Below are positions 61,101 to 63,846 of a stretch of DNA of 64,000 nt, in pieces. Both the position numbers and the translations under genes were made by a program. Position 1 is the first letter of the stretch. Every line of letters begins with the position of its first letter. Origin of the DNA: Galaxea fascicularis (Eukaryota; Cnidaria; Anthozoa; Scleractinia; Euphylliidae); assembly GCA_948470475.1 (NCBI GenBank), contig OX419347.1, positions 16,275,175 to 16,339,174 of the forward strand, written 5' to 3'. Below the pieces are notes generated by a model. The model did not search any database. It saw nothing but the letters and a program-made list of their open reading frames with translations, and was not told the DNA's origin.

Positions 61101-63846
61101 TATTTTACAGTTGTCTCTCTTAAGCACAATCAAGGTAAACACAACAAGGCGACATGAATTAGTGACTGCATAATTGTGAATGTTTTCCACCAAAATTAAT
61201 CGTGTGCAACTAAATACTAAATTTCGGATGCGTTCGATCGCATAATTATGAATATTTTCCACTCAAAAACTTGTGATTGTGTGCAATAATATTGGTGCAA
61301 ATCTTACCTCGAAGGCGACATCCATACAATTCCACACGCATAGCAATGTAACTATACCATGACCGGGGGTAAATACGGATGAAACGCGCCCTTATGGCTG
61401 GCATGATCTTGTGACCCACCGTGTGATAAATATCGTAATTACCACGGAAGACCTAGCGAATAAGACAACAATGTAAACACAAATGTTATCTTTCTCGCAA
61501 CCCCCGCACAATTAGTGGTAGAAGAAACATGATTACCTTGAGCTGTAAGTGCCTGCAGATATTTCATGGGGAATATCTTAATTACTGACTTTTTGCGCGT
61601 TTGAAAAGTTGATGGTTCGTTAATACTCTGGTTGACGTCATGGAAACATAGGTAGCGTACCTGCATGTTCTATCCTGTTTTGGAATACAGTAGAGCAAAA
61701 TGCAAAACCTTAATAGAAACACTTTTTATTTTTAAGTTTTATTTCTCCAGAAAAAGAAGTCTTTTTAGTATCACCCACTGACTGATTTCTCTTTGTCCTA
61801 TTTGGCCTTTTCCTTTGATTTTGCTCAGTTGCCTCGTCGCACTTCGCCTTGCGGCAGGAAATCATTAGAAATTGATACGGTAAACAGGTTCCACGCGTGG
61901 CCTCACCTTCACTCTCCCATAAGCCACGTAACCTCTAAACCGCGCTCCAAAACGACTGTATGAAAGCAGGTAGCTTCTCACCCACTGGTGAGCTCCCCTT
62001 CGTCCCTGTGTAGCGATACCTTTGACGATACTCATCTGCTTCAAGTCGATCTCTAGCCACTGTTTAGTGTTGCGATACCTTGCTACCCACGCTCCTGTTC
62101 GGCCGTGATAGGCGTAGAGGTTCAGTCTCGCTCGGTCGGGTCCGAACTTGTAGTTGTACGACGACGAAGCCCGAAGATGACCCGACAGGATTCGTCGGTC
62201 TTCCATACCCAAGGGCATCACACAGCGATCTGGGTAAAACGAGTGGAGGTAGAATGAATTGTAGGGCTGATAAGAATCTACCCTCTGCAGTATGGGCATA
62301 AGCGTATGAGGAATGGGTTGGATGGAGATAAAGTCATAGTGGCTTAAAAGAGGAGCGAAGGAGATTTTCATGCCCTCTGCAGAATGGGCATAAGCGTATA
62401 AGGAATGGGTTCGATGGAGATAAAGTCATAGTGGCTTAAAAGAGGAGCGAAGGAGATTTTCATGCAAGGGCGTAGCTAGGGGGGTCCTGGGGTGTGTTTG
62501 ACACAGTGTGACCCCCCGCCCCTCTTTGAAAAATACTGGCTACGCCCGTGTCATGACTCCCTTTGAGTGCTTGCTTGCTTTGTTCTGTTGGTAAGCGAGT
62601 ATATTTATATTCTTAGTACTTCGGAAAGCTAGTACTAATTACTAGAAAACGGATTTTCGTAACGTTGTGTTAAATAATGTAACGTCCCTAATACCAGTTA
62701 CGTTATAATTCACAAAATTTGTTCTAGAAATTAAAAAAGAAAGAATGTATCAAACACGCCCCTTTTGCTAAAGGTCCTTTTGGGGATATTAAAATATCCA
62801 ACTGTACTATAAGCATCATATATGTATGGGATTATCTAGCTGGACTGTCTCAGTAGATTTATTGTTGTTATAGTACCTGTGAGGCAACCGTAAAACTCCA
62901 CTCTCATTGATATGTGTCTGTACCACCCTCTAGGATGAACCCGAATGTAGCGGCATCGCAATATGGGAACAAAGGAGTTTGTAACAACCGTATTTTGGTC
63001 ACGGTTAGCCGAGAAGTACTGTAAGAGCAAACAACAATAGCAAACTAAGAGAAATGGTCGCACAAGTTAAAATTTTCTGAGAAGAATGGACTTTAAACAG
63101 GGATTAAATGATCTTCCAACGTCTTTCACATAGGGTCAAATAAGGCCTGCTTCTTGCCGTTCCATATTTCGTTCATCGTTCAATCATAACGTCGTTTTCC
63201 ATTCTTTCTACTTCTACAGACCTCGATACATTCAGCAATTTATCCACTCTGTCTTAAGTTTCATCAAAACTACCTTCTTTCATTATTTTATTCATTTACT
63301 CGTTTACTCTGTTTCTCCTTATTCTACTGGTGTGGAACTTTCAAACTTTCTCCCGTATCTTTAATCTTTAATCTCTAATCATTATTTATACGCGGTAAAA
63401 ATCACCAGATACAATAAATTCCAATAAGATGTCTAAGATCCTAAAAACTTAAATCCTAATCCTAATTGCTTCATCTGAATAAGTTCCTCGTCATCATCTG
63501 CCATGAAATTTCTTTCATACCTTAATATTGTTTCGTTCTTTGTAATGCATAAAATGCAATGCATCCAGACTCCGAGTCACATAATATTGCGTAACCCACT
63601 GGGCTGCATCCTGTCGTCCTTGGGTAGACATTTTGATAATTTTAGCCGCTCTTCCAAAATCAATTTGTAACCACTGGTAGTGATTGTTATATTTGGCTGA
63701 CCAGGCTCCGATGTACCTCCCCCGTCGCCTTCGGTTGAGACGCCCCAAGAAAGCGGCATGGTACCGATCATAGAACGACGATGATGTGATCCTGTGATTC
63801 TTAATCCGACCTGATTGCATTCCCATTGGTCGGTTACAGAGAAGAC
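2727..63846 (-). CDS. Giant tandem discoidin (F5/8 type C) domain protein, internal part
   Basis: Transcribed right to left; 68 exons are resolved, encoding 33 full and one partial F5/8C domain. Exon A carries the first Cys, the ASSxYxxxxAPxx[14 protein letters not shown] and ATQGRxDAxQWV motifs. Exon B carries the GNxDxxxVV, RYxRIHPxx[11 protein letters not shown] motifs and the last Cys. All exons have gt-ag borders and consistent phases (1 into A, 0 into B, 1 out). Linkers are usually Cys-x4-Cys, so the product should be a string of closely packed beta-barrel modules. F5/8C domains are typically extracellular and bind carbohydrate, collagen or phospholipid; an adhesive or matrix protein is inferred, the ligand is unknown. 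Introns are mostly 150-1,400 bp, with two of 4.5 and 7.6 kb. No N-terminus, signal peptide, transmembrane segment or stop lies in the window. A split into adjacent genes cannot be excluded, but no exon breaks the pattern. Confidence 0.93.
3256..4471 (-). CDS. Discoidin domain D33 (type T1)
   Basis: Exons 4146-4471 and 3256-3397. Opens [13 protein letters not shown]; exon A ends NTRK. Exon B starts [12 protein letters not shown] and ends [12 protein letters not shown] tetranucleotide microsatellite of about 470 bp fills most of the internal intron. Linker to D34 is C-VIGR-C. Confidence 0.89.
3484..3957. repeat. Tetranucleotide microsatellite (AATC)n / (AACC)n
   Basis: Alternating runs of AATC and AACC units with scattered point changes, filling the intron between the two exons of D33. 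Confidence 0.95.
4886..6326 (-). CDS. Discoidin domain D32 (type T8), three exons
   Basis: Exons 6176-6326, 5453-5624 and 4886-5027. The A exon is interrupted by a 551-bp phase-2 intron in the [10 protein letters not shown] region; D8, D16 and D24 have no intron there. Phases 1-2-0-1 are all consistent and borders are gt-ag. Opens [13 protein letters not shown]. Exon B starts [12 protein letters not shown]. Confidence 0.87.
6709..7721 (-). CDS. Discoidin domain D31 (type T7)
   Basis: Exons 7414-7721 (308 nt, six codons shorter than other T7) and 6709-6850. Opens [13 protein letters not shown]. The region before the Trp motif is shortened ([12 protein letters not shown], where others have GAW), explaining the length. 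Exon B starts [12 protein letters not shown] and ends [13 protein letters not shown]. Confidence 0.88.
8114..9074 (-). CDS. Discoidin domain D30 (type T6), short A exon
   Basis: Exons 8785-9074 (290 nt) and 8114-8255 (142 nt). Opens [13 protein letters not shown] with [12 protein letters not shown]. Exon A ends AKYPK at a gtgtgg donor, five codons earlier than other T6 domains; the donor is an inference from phase. Exon B starts [12 protein letters not shown] and ends [11 protein letters not shown] (Ile for the usual Tyr). Confidence 0.82.
9556..10176 (-). CDS. Discoidin domain D29 (type T5)
   Basis: Exons 9851-10176 and 9556-9697; the intron is 153 bp and consists largely of a 55-bp near-perfect palindrome. 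Opens [13 protein letters not shown]; exon A ends NSARR. Exon B starts [12 protein letters not shown]. Confidence 0.91.
9732..9786. repeat. Near-perfect 55-bp palindrome
   Basis: Two 27-nt arms with one mismatch around a single central base, starting ctgcgctaaacacattc. It sits in the 153-bp internal intron of D29 and could fold as a hairpin in RNA. Confidence 0.93.
10882..12242 (-). CDS. Discoidin domain D28 (type T4)
   Basis: Exons 11920-12242 and 10882-11023. Opens [13 protein letters not shown] with the T4 cysteine pair (YNFYC and GGAWC). Exon B starts [12 protein letters not shown] and ends [12 protein letters not shown]. Confidence 0.91.
11414..11549. repeat. Hairpin element, family A
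   Basis: Arms near 11417-11472 and 11494-11549 are inverted copies (aaatcgcacgacct type ends). The same family recurs at 56711-57070, and the shared sequence extends to about 11870. Confidence 0.8.
12945..14121 (-). CDS. Discoidin domain D27 (type T3)
   Basis: Exons 13793-14121 (329 nt) and 12945-13086. Keeps both terminal cysteines (ENFCNGAVG and LELYGCPW). Exon A ends WWDNVK. The internal intron carries a 425-bp element with long terminal inverted repeats. Exon B ends in A (Ser junction codon). Confidence 0.91.
13301..13725. mobile_element. MITE-like element with long terminal inverted repeats
   Basis: Starts aaggccctagcaaacgg and ends with the inverted copy; the first 40 bp match with two mismatches and the similarity continues inward. 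The interior is rich in TTCAAC/GTTGAA motifs. Flanks are TTAA-like (TTAA left, TTTA right), a possible target duplication. No coding capacity. Confidence 0.85.
14487..15399 (-). CDS. Discoidin domain D26 (type T2)
   Basis: Exons 15077-15399 and 14487-14631 (145 nt). Opens [13 protein letters not shown]; exon A ends YGGVK. Exon B starts [12 protein letters not shown] and ends [13 protein letters not shown]. Confidence 0.92.
15565..16660 (-). CDS. Discoidin domain D25 (type T1)
   Basis: Exons 16335-16660 and 15565-15706. Opens [13 protein letters not shown]; exon A ends NNRR. Exon B starts [12 protein letters not shown] and ends [11 protein letters not shown] (Ala for the usual Phe or Leu). 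Linker C-YVDR-C. Confidence 0.92.
17178..18063 (-). CDS. Discoidin domain D24 (type T8)
   Basis: Exons 17741-18063 and 17178-17319. Opens [13 protein letters not shown] with [16 protein letters not shown]. Exon B starts [14 protein letters not shown] and ends [13 protein letters not shown] (TA)n tract lies in the internal intron. Confidence 0.91.
17478..17526. repeat. (TA)n microsatellite
   Basis: About 24 uninterrupted TA units in the internal intron of D24. Confidence 0.95.
18434..19317 (-). CDS. Discoidin domain D23 (type T7)
   Basis: Exons 18992-19317 and 18434-18575. Opens [13 protein letters not shown]; exon A ends SNDK. Exon B starts [12 protein letters not shown] and ends [13 protein letters not shown], with Cys in place of the usual Ser. 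The intron upstream contains the large tRNA-Met array. Confidence 0.92.
19669..19754 (+). tRNA. tRNA-Met(CAT) 1, with intron
   Basis: Intron ATCCGCATCAGAC. The 3' acceptor strand reads ATGAGGC where others have ACGGGGC; pairing is kept. Spliced length 73 nt, matching animal elongator tRNA-Met. Confidence 0.88.
19942..20027 (+). tRNA. tRNA-Met(CAT) 2, with intron
   Basis: Intron ATCGGCATCAGAT. Position 2 is G (GGCTCG), creating a mismatch in the acceptor stem; possibly less functional. Confidence 0.78.
20161..20246 (+). tRNA. tRNA-Met(CAT) 3, with intron
   Basis: Intron ATCTACATCAGAT. Position 3 is T (G-T pair) and the D-arm has aacgcg for agcgcg. It is only 219 bp from its left neighbour. 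Confidence 0.8.
20393..20406 (+). promoter_or_regulatory. TATA-like upstream element of array unit (example)
   Basis: Aaaattatatatac at -46 to -33 from tRNA 4. The same block occurs at this spacing before nearly every gene of the array, and resembles an upstream Pol III TATA element. Confidence 0.5.
20439..20524 (+). tRNA. tRNA-Met(CAT) 4, B box altered
   Basis: Intron ATCTGCGTCAGAT. The T-loop reads TTCCATC rather than TTCGATC, changing the conserved G of the internal B-box promoter; transcription may be impaired. Confidence 0.75.
20529..20532 (+). terminator. Pol III T-run (example)
   Basis: TTTT four bases after tRNA 4. Equivalent T-runs follow most copies at the same distance. Confidence 0.6.
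20715..20800 (+). tRNA. tRNA-Met(CAT) 5, anticodon stem altered
   Basis: Intron ATCGGCATCAGAT, but the 3' anticodon strand is GTCCCA for ATCTGA, breaking the stem. Probably a decaying copy. Confidence 0.65.
20993..21078 (+). tRNA. tRNA-Met(CAT) 6, with intron
   Basis: Intron ATCGGCATAAGAT; the mature part matches the consensus. Confidence 0.9.
21271..21356 (+). tRNA. tRNA-Met(CAT) 7, with intron
   Basis: Intron ATCTGCATCAGAT, which forms a perfect 5-bp stem around a CAT loop; mature part consensus. Confidence 0.92.
21547..21632 (+). tRNA. tRNA-Met(CAT) 8, with intron
   Basis: Intron ATCGGCATCAGAT; mature part consensus. Confidence 0.92.
21823..21908 (+). tRNA. tRNA-Met(CAT) 9, with intron
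   Basis: Intron ATCTGCATCAGAT; mature part consensus. Confidence 0.92.
22099..22184 (+). tRNA. tRNA-Met(CAT) 10, with intron
   Basis: Intron ATCGGCATCAGAT followed by GTCTGA, so position 38 is G or the 3' splice junction differs. Confidence 0.85.
22377..22462 (+). tRNA. tRNA-Met(CAT) 11, with intron
   Basis: Intron ATCGGCATCAGAT; mature part consensus. Confidence 0.92.
22655..22740 (+). tRNA. tRNA-Met(CAT) 12, with intron
   Basis: Intron ATCTGCATCAGAT; mature part consensus. Confidence 0.92.
22930..23015 (+). tRNA. tRNA-Met(CAT) 13, with intron
   Basis: Intron ATCGGCATCAGAT; D-stem has gtgcg for gcgcg. Confidence 0.88.
23206..23291 (+). tRNA. tRNA-Met(CAT) 14, with intron
   Basis: Intron ATCGGCATCAGAT; D-stem has gcccg for gcgcg. 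Last full gene of the array, followed by a long T-run. Confidence 0.86.
23655..23695 (+). pseudogene. tRNA-Met 5' half, truncated
   Basis: Only the part from the acceptor 5' strand through the anticodon loop remains, with changes in the A box (ttagcacagtggg). The sequence then diverges; no T arm. Confidence 0.85.
23797..24830 (-). CDS. Discoidin domain D22 (type T6)
   Basis: Exons 24526-24830 (305 nt) and 23797-23935 (139 nt). Opens [13 protein letters not shown] with [12 protein letters not shown]. Exon B starts [14 protein letters not shown] and ends [12 protein letters not shown]. The acceptor of exon A lies in the first unit of a 52-bp tandem repeat. Confidence 0.9.
24117..24313. repeat. 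(TATGG)n / (TATAG)n pentanucleotide repeat
   Basis: Mostly TATAG units, TATGG at the left end. Long apparent open frames across it on the minus strand are a by-product of the repeat. Confidence 0.95.
24827..25006. repeat. 52-55 bp tandem repeat carrying a splice acceptor
   Basis: Four units begin at 24827, 24879, 24934 and 24986 with gggtctgttcacacgagata; the fourth is partial. In minus sense each contains tgtgaacag followed by ACCC, the acceptor of exon A of D22. Only the first leads in frame to the domain. Confidence 0.9.
25279..26697 (-). CDS. Discoidin domain D21 (type T5)
   Basis: Exons 26372-26697 and 25279-25420. Opens [13 protein letters not shown]; exon A ends NSNRK. Exon B starts [12 protein letters not shown]. 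The internal intron holds an antisense tRNA-Met gene (26101-26187), the same intron that holds tRNA genes in D5. Confidence 0.92.
25455..25625. repeat. Degenerate TGTAGGG minisatellite
   Basis: Irregular runs of gtaggg, ttaggg and gtagggcttg motifs in the intron upstream of exon B of D21. Confidence 0.7.
26101..26187 (+). tRNA. tRNA-Met(CAT), isolated, 14-nt intron
   Basis: Mature part is consensus. The intron ATTCCAAAACAGAA is one base longer and unrelated in its centre. Lies in the internal intron of D21, antisense. Confidence 0.9.
27140..28206 (-). CDS. Discoidin domain D20 (type T4)
   Basis: Exons 27884-28206 and 27140-27281. Opens [13 protein letters not shown] and carries the T4 cysteine pair YNYYC and GGAWC. 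Exon B starts [14 protein letters not shown] and ends [12 protein letters not shown]. Its donor is gttcgt, weaker than most others here. Confidence 0.9.
28207..28736. other. Intron without recognised feature
   Basis: I see no exon, RNA gene or clear repeat here. Confidence 0.6.
28737..29781 (-). CDS. Discoidin domain D19 (type T3)
   Basis: Exons 29453-29781 (329 nt) and 28737-28878. Unlike D3 and D11 it keeps both terminal cysteines (ERMCDIALG and LELYGCPW). Exon A ends WWDVVK. Exon B starts [11 protein letters not shown] and ends in A, so the junction codon is AGT or AGC type (Ser). Confidence 0.91.
30165..30974 (-). CDS. Discoidin domain D18 (type T2)
   Basis: Exons 30652-30974 and 30165-30309 (145 nt). 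Opens [13 protein letters not shown]; exon A ends GGRIK. Exon B starts [12 protein letters not shown] and ends [12 protein letters not shown]. Confidence 0.92.
31087..31703 (-). CDS. Discoidin domain D17 (type T1)
   Basis: Exons 31378-31703 and 31087-31228. Opens [13 protein letters not shown]; exon A ends NNRK. Exon B starts [12 protein letters not shown]. The linker to D18 is C-FTDR-C. Confidence 0.92.
32144..33265 (-). CDS. Discoidin domain D16 (type T8)
   Basis: Exons 32943-33265 and 32144-32285. Opens [13 protein letters not shown] with [16 protein letters not shown]. Exon B starts [14 protein letters not shown], with an additional Cys, and ends [12 protein letters not shown]. Confidence 0.91.
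33849..35041 (-). CDS. Discoidin domain D15 (type T7)
   Basis: Exons 34716-35041 and 33849-33990. Opens [13 protein letters not shown]; exon A ends NSDK. Exon B starts [13 protein letters not shown] and keeps Ser in [11 protein letters not shown], unlike D7 and D23. Confidence 0.91.
34070..34320. repeat. Degenerate tandem repeat, about 100-bp period
   Basis: Three imperfect units alternating CT-rich and CGCG-rich stretches in the intron between D15's exons. Confidence 0.55.
35609..36372 (-). CDS. Discoidin domain D14 (type T6)
   Basis: Exons 36068-36372 (305 nt) and 35609-35747 (139 nt). Opens [13 protein letters not shown] with [12 protein letters not shown]. Exon B starts [14 protein letters not shown] and ends [13 protein letters not shown]; it ends in A, so the junction codon with the next exon is AGT (Ser). 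Confidence 0.92.
36822..37657 (-). CDS. Discoidin domain D13 (type T5)
   Basis: Exons 37332-37657 and 36822-36963. Opens [13 protein letters not shown]; exon A ends NSNRK. Exon B starts [13 protein letters not shown] hairpin-forming inverted repeat lies just downstream of exon A at 37210-37269. Confidence 0.91.
37210..37269. repeat. Inverted repeat (hairpin)
   Basis: Arms cccaggacctttccctt and its inverted copy, separated by a short loop, just downstream of exon A of D13. Confidence 0.88.
37658..39056. other. 1.4-kb intron without recognised feature
   Basis: Separates D12 and D13. I find no exon, tRNA or clear terminal repeats; short open frames on both strands resemble nothing I recognise. 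Confidence 0.55.
39057..39639 (-). CDS. Discoidin domain D12 (type T4)
   Basis: Exons 39317-39639 and 39057-39198; the intron is only 118 bp. Opens [13 protein letters not shown]. Carries the T4 cysteine pair YNYYC and GGAWC. Exon B starts [14 protein letters not shown]. Confidence 0.92.
40032..40924 (-). CDS. Discoidin domain D11 (type T3), both terminal Cys lost
   Basis: Exons 40596-40924 (329 nt) and 40032-40173. Cys is replaced by Tyr at the opening (ERFYDRAVG) and by Gly at the closing position (LELYGGPW), as in D3. Exon A ends WWDYIK. Confidence 0.91.
41416..42089 (-). CDS. Discoidin domain D10 (type T2)
   Basis: Exons 41767-42089 and 41416-41560 (145 nt). Opens [13 protein letters not shown]. 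The stretch from there through [17 protein letters not shown] is nearly identical to D18 and D26, pointing to recent duplication or conversion. Exon B starts [12 protein letters not shown]. Confidence 0.92.
42639..43583 (-). CDS. Discoidin domain D9 (type T1)
   Basis: Exons 43258-43583 and 42639-42780. Opens [13 protein letters not shown] and ends exon A with NNIK like D1. Exon B starts [12 protein letters not shown]. The linker C-LTDR-C is identical to that after D1. Confidence 0.92.
43063..43210. repeat. Degenerate (CATTG)n repeat
   Basis: Imperfect pentanucleotide tract just downstream of exon A of D9. Confidence 0.8.
43727..44058. mobile_element. MITE-like element
   Basis: 332 bp bounded by inverted repeats of about 28 bp (caggagcccatcactagga and its inverse), flanked by cttaaa on both sides. 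No coding capacity. Confidence 0.8.
44870..45867 (-). CDS. Discoidin domain D8 (type T8)
   Basis: Exons 45545-45867 and 44870-45011. Opens [13 protein letters not shown] with the T8 motif [16 protein letters not shown]; exon A ends RRTR. Exon B starts [12 protein letters not shown] and ends [12 protein letters not shown]. Confidence 0.92.
46065..46497. mobile_element. MITE-like element with triplet expansion
   Basis: Starts agggagcttaag and ends in an inverted copy (ccttaagttctct). The left terminal region has expanded into a GAC/GAT triplet tract (46078-46162); the right end keeps the shorter form. Confidence 0.65.
46830..47724 (-). CDS. Discoidin domain D7 (type T7)
   Basis: Exons 47399-47724 and 46830-46971. 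Opens [13 protein letters not shown]. Exon B starts [11 protein letters not shown] and ends [15 protein letters not shown]: an additional Cys replaces the Ser of the usual HISMR motif, as in D23, also T7. Confidence 0.92.
47088..47213. mobile_element. Short MITE-like palindrome
   Basis: 126 bp with arms starting agggagcttaagcacgcg and about 43 bp long. Shares its terminal sequence with the element at 46065. Confidence 0.85.
47827..48863 (-). CDS. Discoidin domain D6 (type T6)
   Basis: Exons 48559-48863 (305 nt) and 47827-47965 (139 nt), the short pair shared with D14 and D22. Opens [13 protein letters not shown] with the T6 motif WSVRS. Exon B starts [14 protein letters not shown] and ends [13 protein letters not shown]. 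Confidence 0.92.
49466..57526 (-). CDS. Discoidin domain D5 (type T5), exons 7.6 kb apart
   Basis: Exons 57201-57526 and 49466-49607. Opens [13 protein letters not shown]; exon B starts [12 protein letters not shown]. The phase-0 internal intron (49608-57200) is the longest in the window and contains antisense tRNA-Met genes, palindromic elements and a GPCR pseudogene. Phase and subtype match D13, D21 and D29, whose internal introns are 153 to 951 bp. Confidence 0.9.
49674..49759 (+). tRNA. tRNA-Met(CAT), A box altered
   Basis: Intron ATCTGCATCAGAA. A-box reads TTAGGGCAGT instead of TTAGCGCAGT, which may weaken transcription and D-arm pairing. Confidence 0.75.
50048..50097 (+). pseudogene. 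tRNA-Met 5' half with intron, truncated
   Basis: Consensus 5' half and intron-like GCACATCAGAT, then an abrupt switch to the downstream spacer; the 3' half is deleted. Confidence 0.85.
50271..50356 (+). tRNA. tRNA-Met(CAT), with intron
   Basis: Intron ATCCGCATCAGAT; mature part consensus; spacer as in the 277-bp array. Confidence 0.91.
50510..50595 (+). tRNA. tRNA-Met(CAT), with intron
   Basis: Intron ATCCGCATAAGAT; mature part consensus. Confidence 0.9.
50998..51083 (+). tRNA. tRNA-Met(CAT), divergent intron
   Basis: Intron ATCCAAAATAGGA. T-loop TTCAATC, and the acceptor ends ACGAGGC, giving a full Watson-Crick acceptor stem. The flanks differ from the array spacer. Confidence 0.88.
51160..51604. 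mobile_element. MITE-like palindromic element, interrupted
   Basis: Ends are ggcccgatttata and its inverse; inner parts rich in gacggat/atccgtc are also inverted. The left arm is interrupted by a nested insertion at 51208-51350. Confidence 0.8.
51208..51350. mobile_element. Nested insertion with 10-bp target duplication
   Basis: Flanked by direct repeats CGAACTTGGG (51198-51207 and 51351-51360). Its ends, catcctcggtgtaaaaacctg-type, are inverted copies. A 9-11 bp duplication is typical of Mutator-like elements. Confidence 0.82.
51960..52273. mobile_element. MITE-like palindromic element
   Basis: Long imperfect inverted repeat starting gtaacttttaaaaagg; arms contain the ttagtatatttaattatgc motif in both orientations. 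Non-coding. Confidence 0.8.
52298..52383 (+). tRNA. tRNA-Met(CAT), with intron
   Basis: Intron ATCCACATCAGAT. D-loop reads AGTAGGTAGC, as in the vertebrate gene; other copies here have GGCAGC. Confidence 0.92.
52574..52665 (+). tRNA. tRNA-Met(CAT), 19-nt intron
   Basis: Mature part is consensus; the intron is extended to 19 nt by an apparent duplication of ATAATT at its start. It forms the outer end of the left arm of a large inverted duplication. Confidence 0.85.
53159..53292 (-). pseudogene. GPCR fragment (end of TM7 and C-tail)
   Basis: Minus-strand remnant coding [20 protein letters not shown] and the tail up to a stop at 53161-53159. It matches the end of the GPCR at 55745; similarity ends abruptly at 53292, so the rest of this copy is gone. 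It keeps the canonical NPxxY. Confidence 0.85.
53681..53766 (+). pseudogene. tRNA-Met-derived gene, anticodon lost
   Basis: Full length, intron-like ATCCGCGTTCGAT, but the anticodon loop reads CAAATAA in place of CTCATAA: U33 and the CAT anticodon are both lost. T-loop TTCAATC. Unlikely to act as tRNA-Met. Confidence 0.75.
54696..55745 (+). pseudogene. Class A (rhodopsin-like) GPCR with one in-frame stop
   Basis: Intronless frame of 350 codons, antisense in the 7.6-kb intron of D5. TM1 (about residues 42-63, with GN), TM2 (NSAVSD), TM3 region with LCKFYS and DRF (a DRY variant), extracellular-loop Cys in LFCAPVD, TM5 with a Pro, TM6 ending [13 protein letters not shown]7 NPIIC (NPxxY variant) and a basic tail are all recognisable. 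A TAG at 55005-55007 (codon 104) interrupts the frame between TM2 and TM3, directly before the conserved loop Trp (WYVGG). The downstream frame is the same and open. N-glycosylation-type NIS, NTT and NKS sites precede TM1. Ligand class cannot be told; peptide/amine-like receptors are the nearest general type. A sequencing error or a functional allele elsewhere is possible. Confidence 0.82.
55630..56292. repeat. Right arm of large inverted duplication
   Basis: Covers the end of the GPCR frame, its 3' flank and a minus-strand tRNA-Met; inverted copy of 52574-53292. Confidence 0.85.
56207..56292 (-). tRNA. tRNA-Met(CAT), with intron, minus strand
   Basis: The only copy on the minus strand, therefore in sense with the host gene. 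Intron ATCCACATTAGAT; mature part consensus. Inverted by the duplication with 52574-52665. Confidence 0.9.
56711..57070. repeat. Dispersed repeat, family A copy
   Basis: Shares aggaaatcgcacgacct, ccgttgtcatggaaactta and gagtactatttgggatta with the element near 11414-11870. The hairpin part is shorter here. Confidence 0.7.
57956..58949 (-). CDS. Discoidin domain D4 (type T4)
   Basis: Exons 58627-58949 and 57956-58097. Opens [13 protein letters not shown]. It carries the T4-specific additional cysteine pair, YNYYC and GGAWC, about 24 residues apart. Exon B starts IFQGNYDQF and ends [16 protein letters not shown]. Confidence 0.92.
59558..60376 (-). CDS. Discoidin domain D3 (type T3), both terminal Cys lost
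   Basis: Exons 60048-60376 (329 nt, the T3 length) and 59558-59699. The opening Cys is Tyr (ERFYDQPVG) and the closing Cys is Gly (LELYGGPW), so the disulfide that normally ties the domain ends together cannot form. Otherwise the fold motifs are intact, and exon A ends with the T3 mark WWxxxK. Confidence 0.9.
60377..61307. other. Intron without recognised feature
   Basis: AT-rich, 931 bp, between D2 and D3. I find no exon, RNA gene or repeat structure. Confidence 0.6.
61308..62229 (-). CDS. Discoidin domain D2 (type T2)
   Basis: Exons 61907-62229 (323 nt) and 61308-61452 (145 nt, one codon longer than usual, as in every T2). Opens [13 protein letters not shown]. Exon B starts [12 protein letters not shown] and ends with the even-type [15 protein letters not shown]. 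The intron upstream of exon A begins with a tandem 92-bp duplication (62281-62464). Confidence 0.92.
62281..62464. repeat. Tandem 92-bp duplication
   Basis: Two adjacent copies (62281-62372 and 62373-62464) starting ccctctgcag, with few differences, so recent. Upstream of exon A of D2. Confidence 0.92.
62465..62550. repeat. Short inverted-repeat element
   Basis: Gggcgtagctag at the left and ctggctacgccc at the right enclose a C/G-rich core; MITE remnant. Confidence 0.6.
62877..63846 (-). CDS. Discoidin domain D1 (type T1)
   Basis: Exons 63521-63846 (326 nt) and 62877-63018 (142 nt). Opens [12 protein letters not shown]; exon A ends NNIK. Exon B starts YFSANRDQN and has the odd-type [15 protein letters not shown] ending. 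The linker to D2 is C-LTDR-C. The acceptor is within 154 bases of the window edge, so the upstream exon lies outside. Confidence 0.92.

Larger units (their letters stand above)
44870..63846 (-). repeat. Higher-order repeat block I (domains D1-D8)
   Basis: Eight discoidin domains in the order T1 to T8. It is the longest block (19 kb) because the T5 internal intron holds tRNA genes and a GPCR pseudogene. T3 lacks both disulfide cysteines, a change shared only with block II. Confidence 0.9.
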
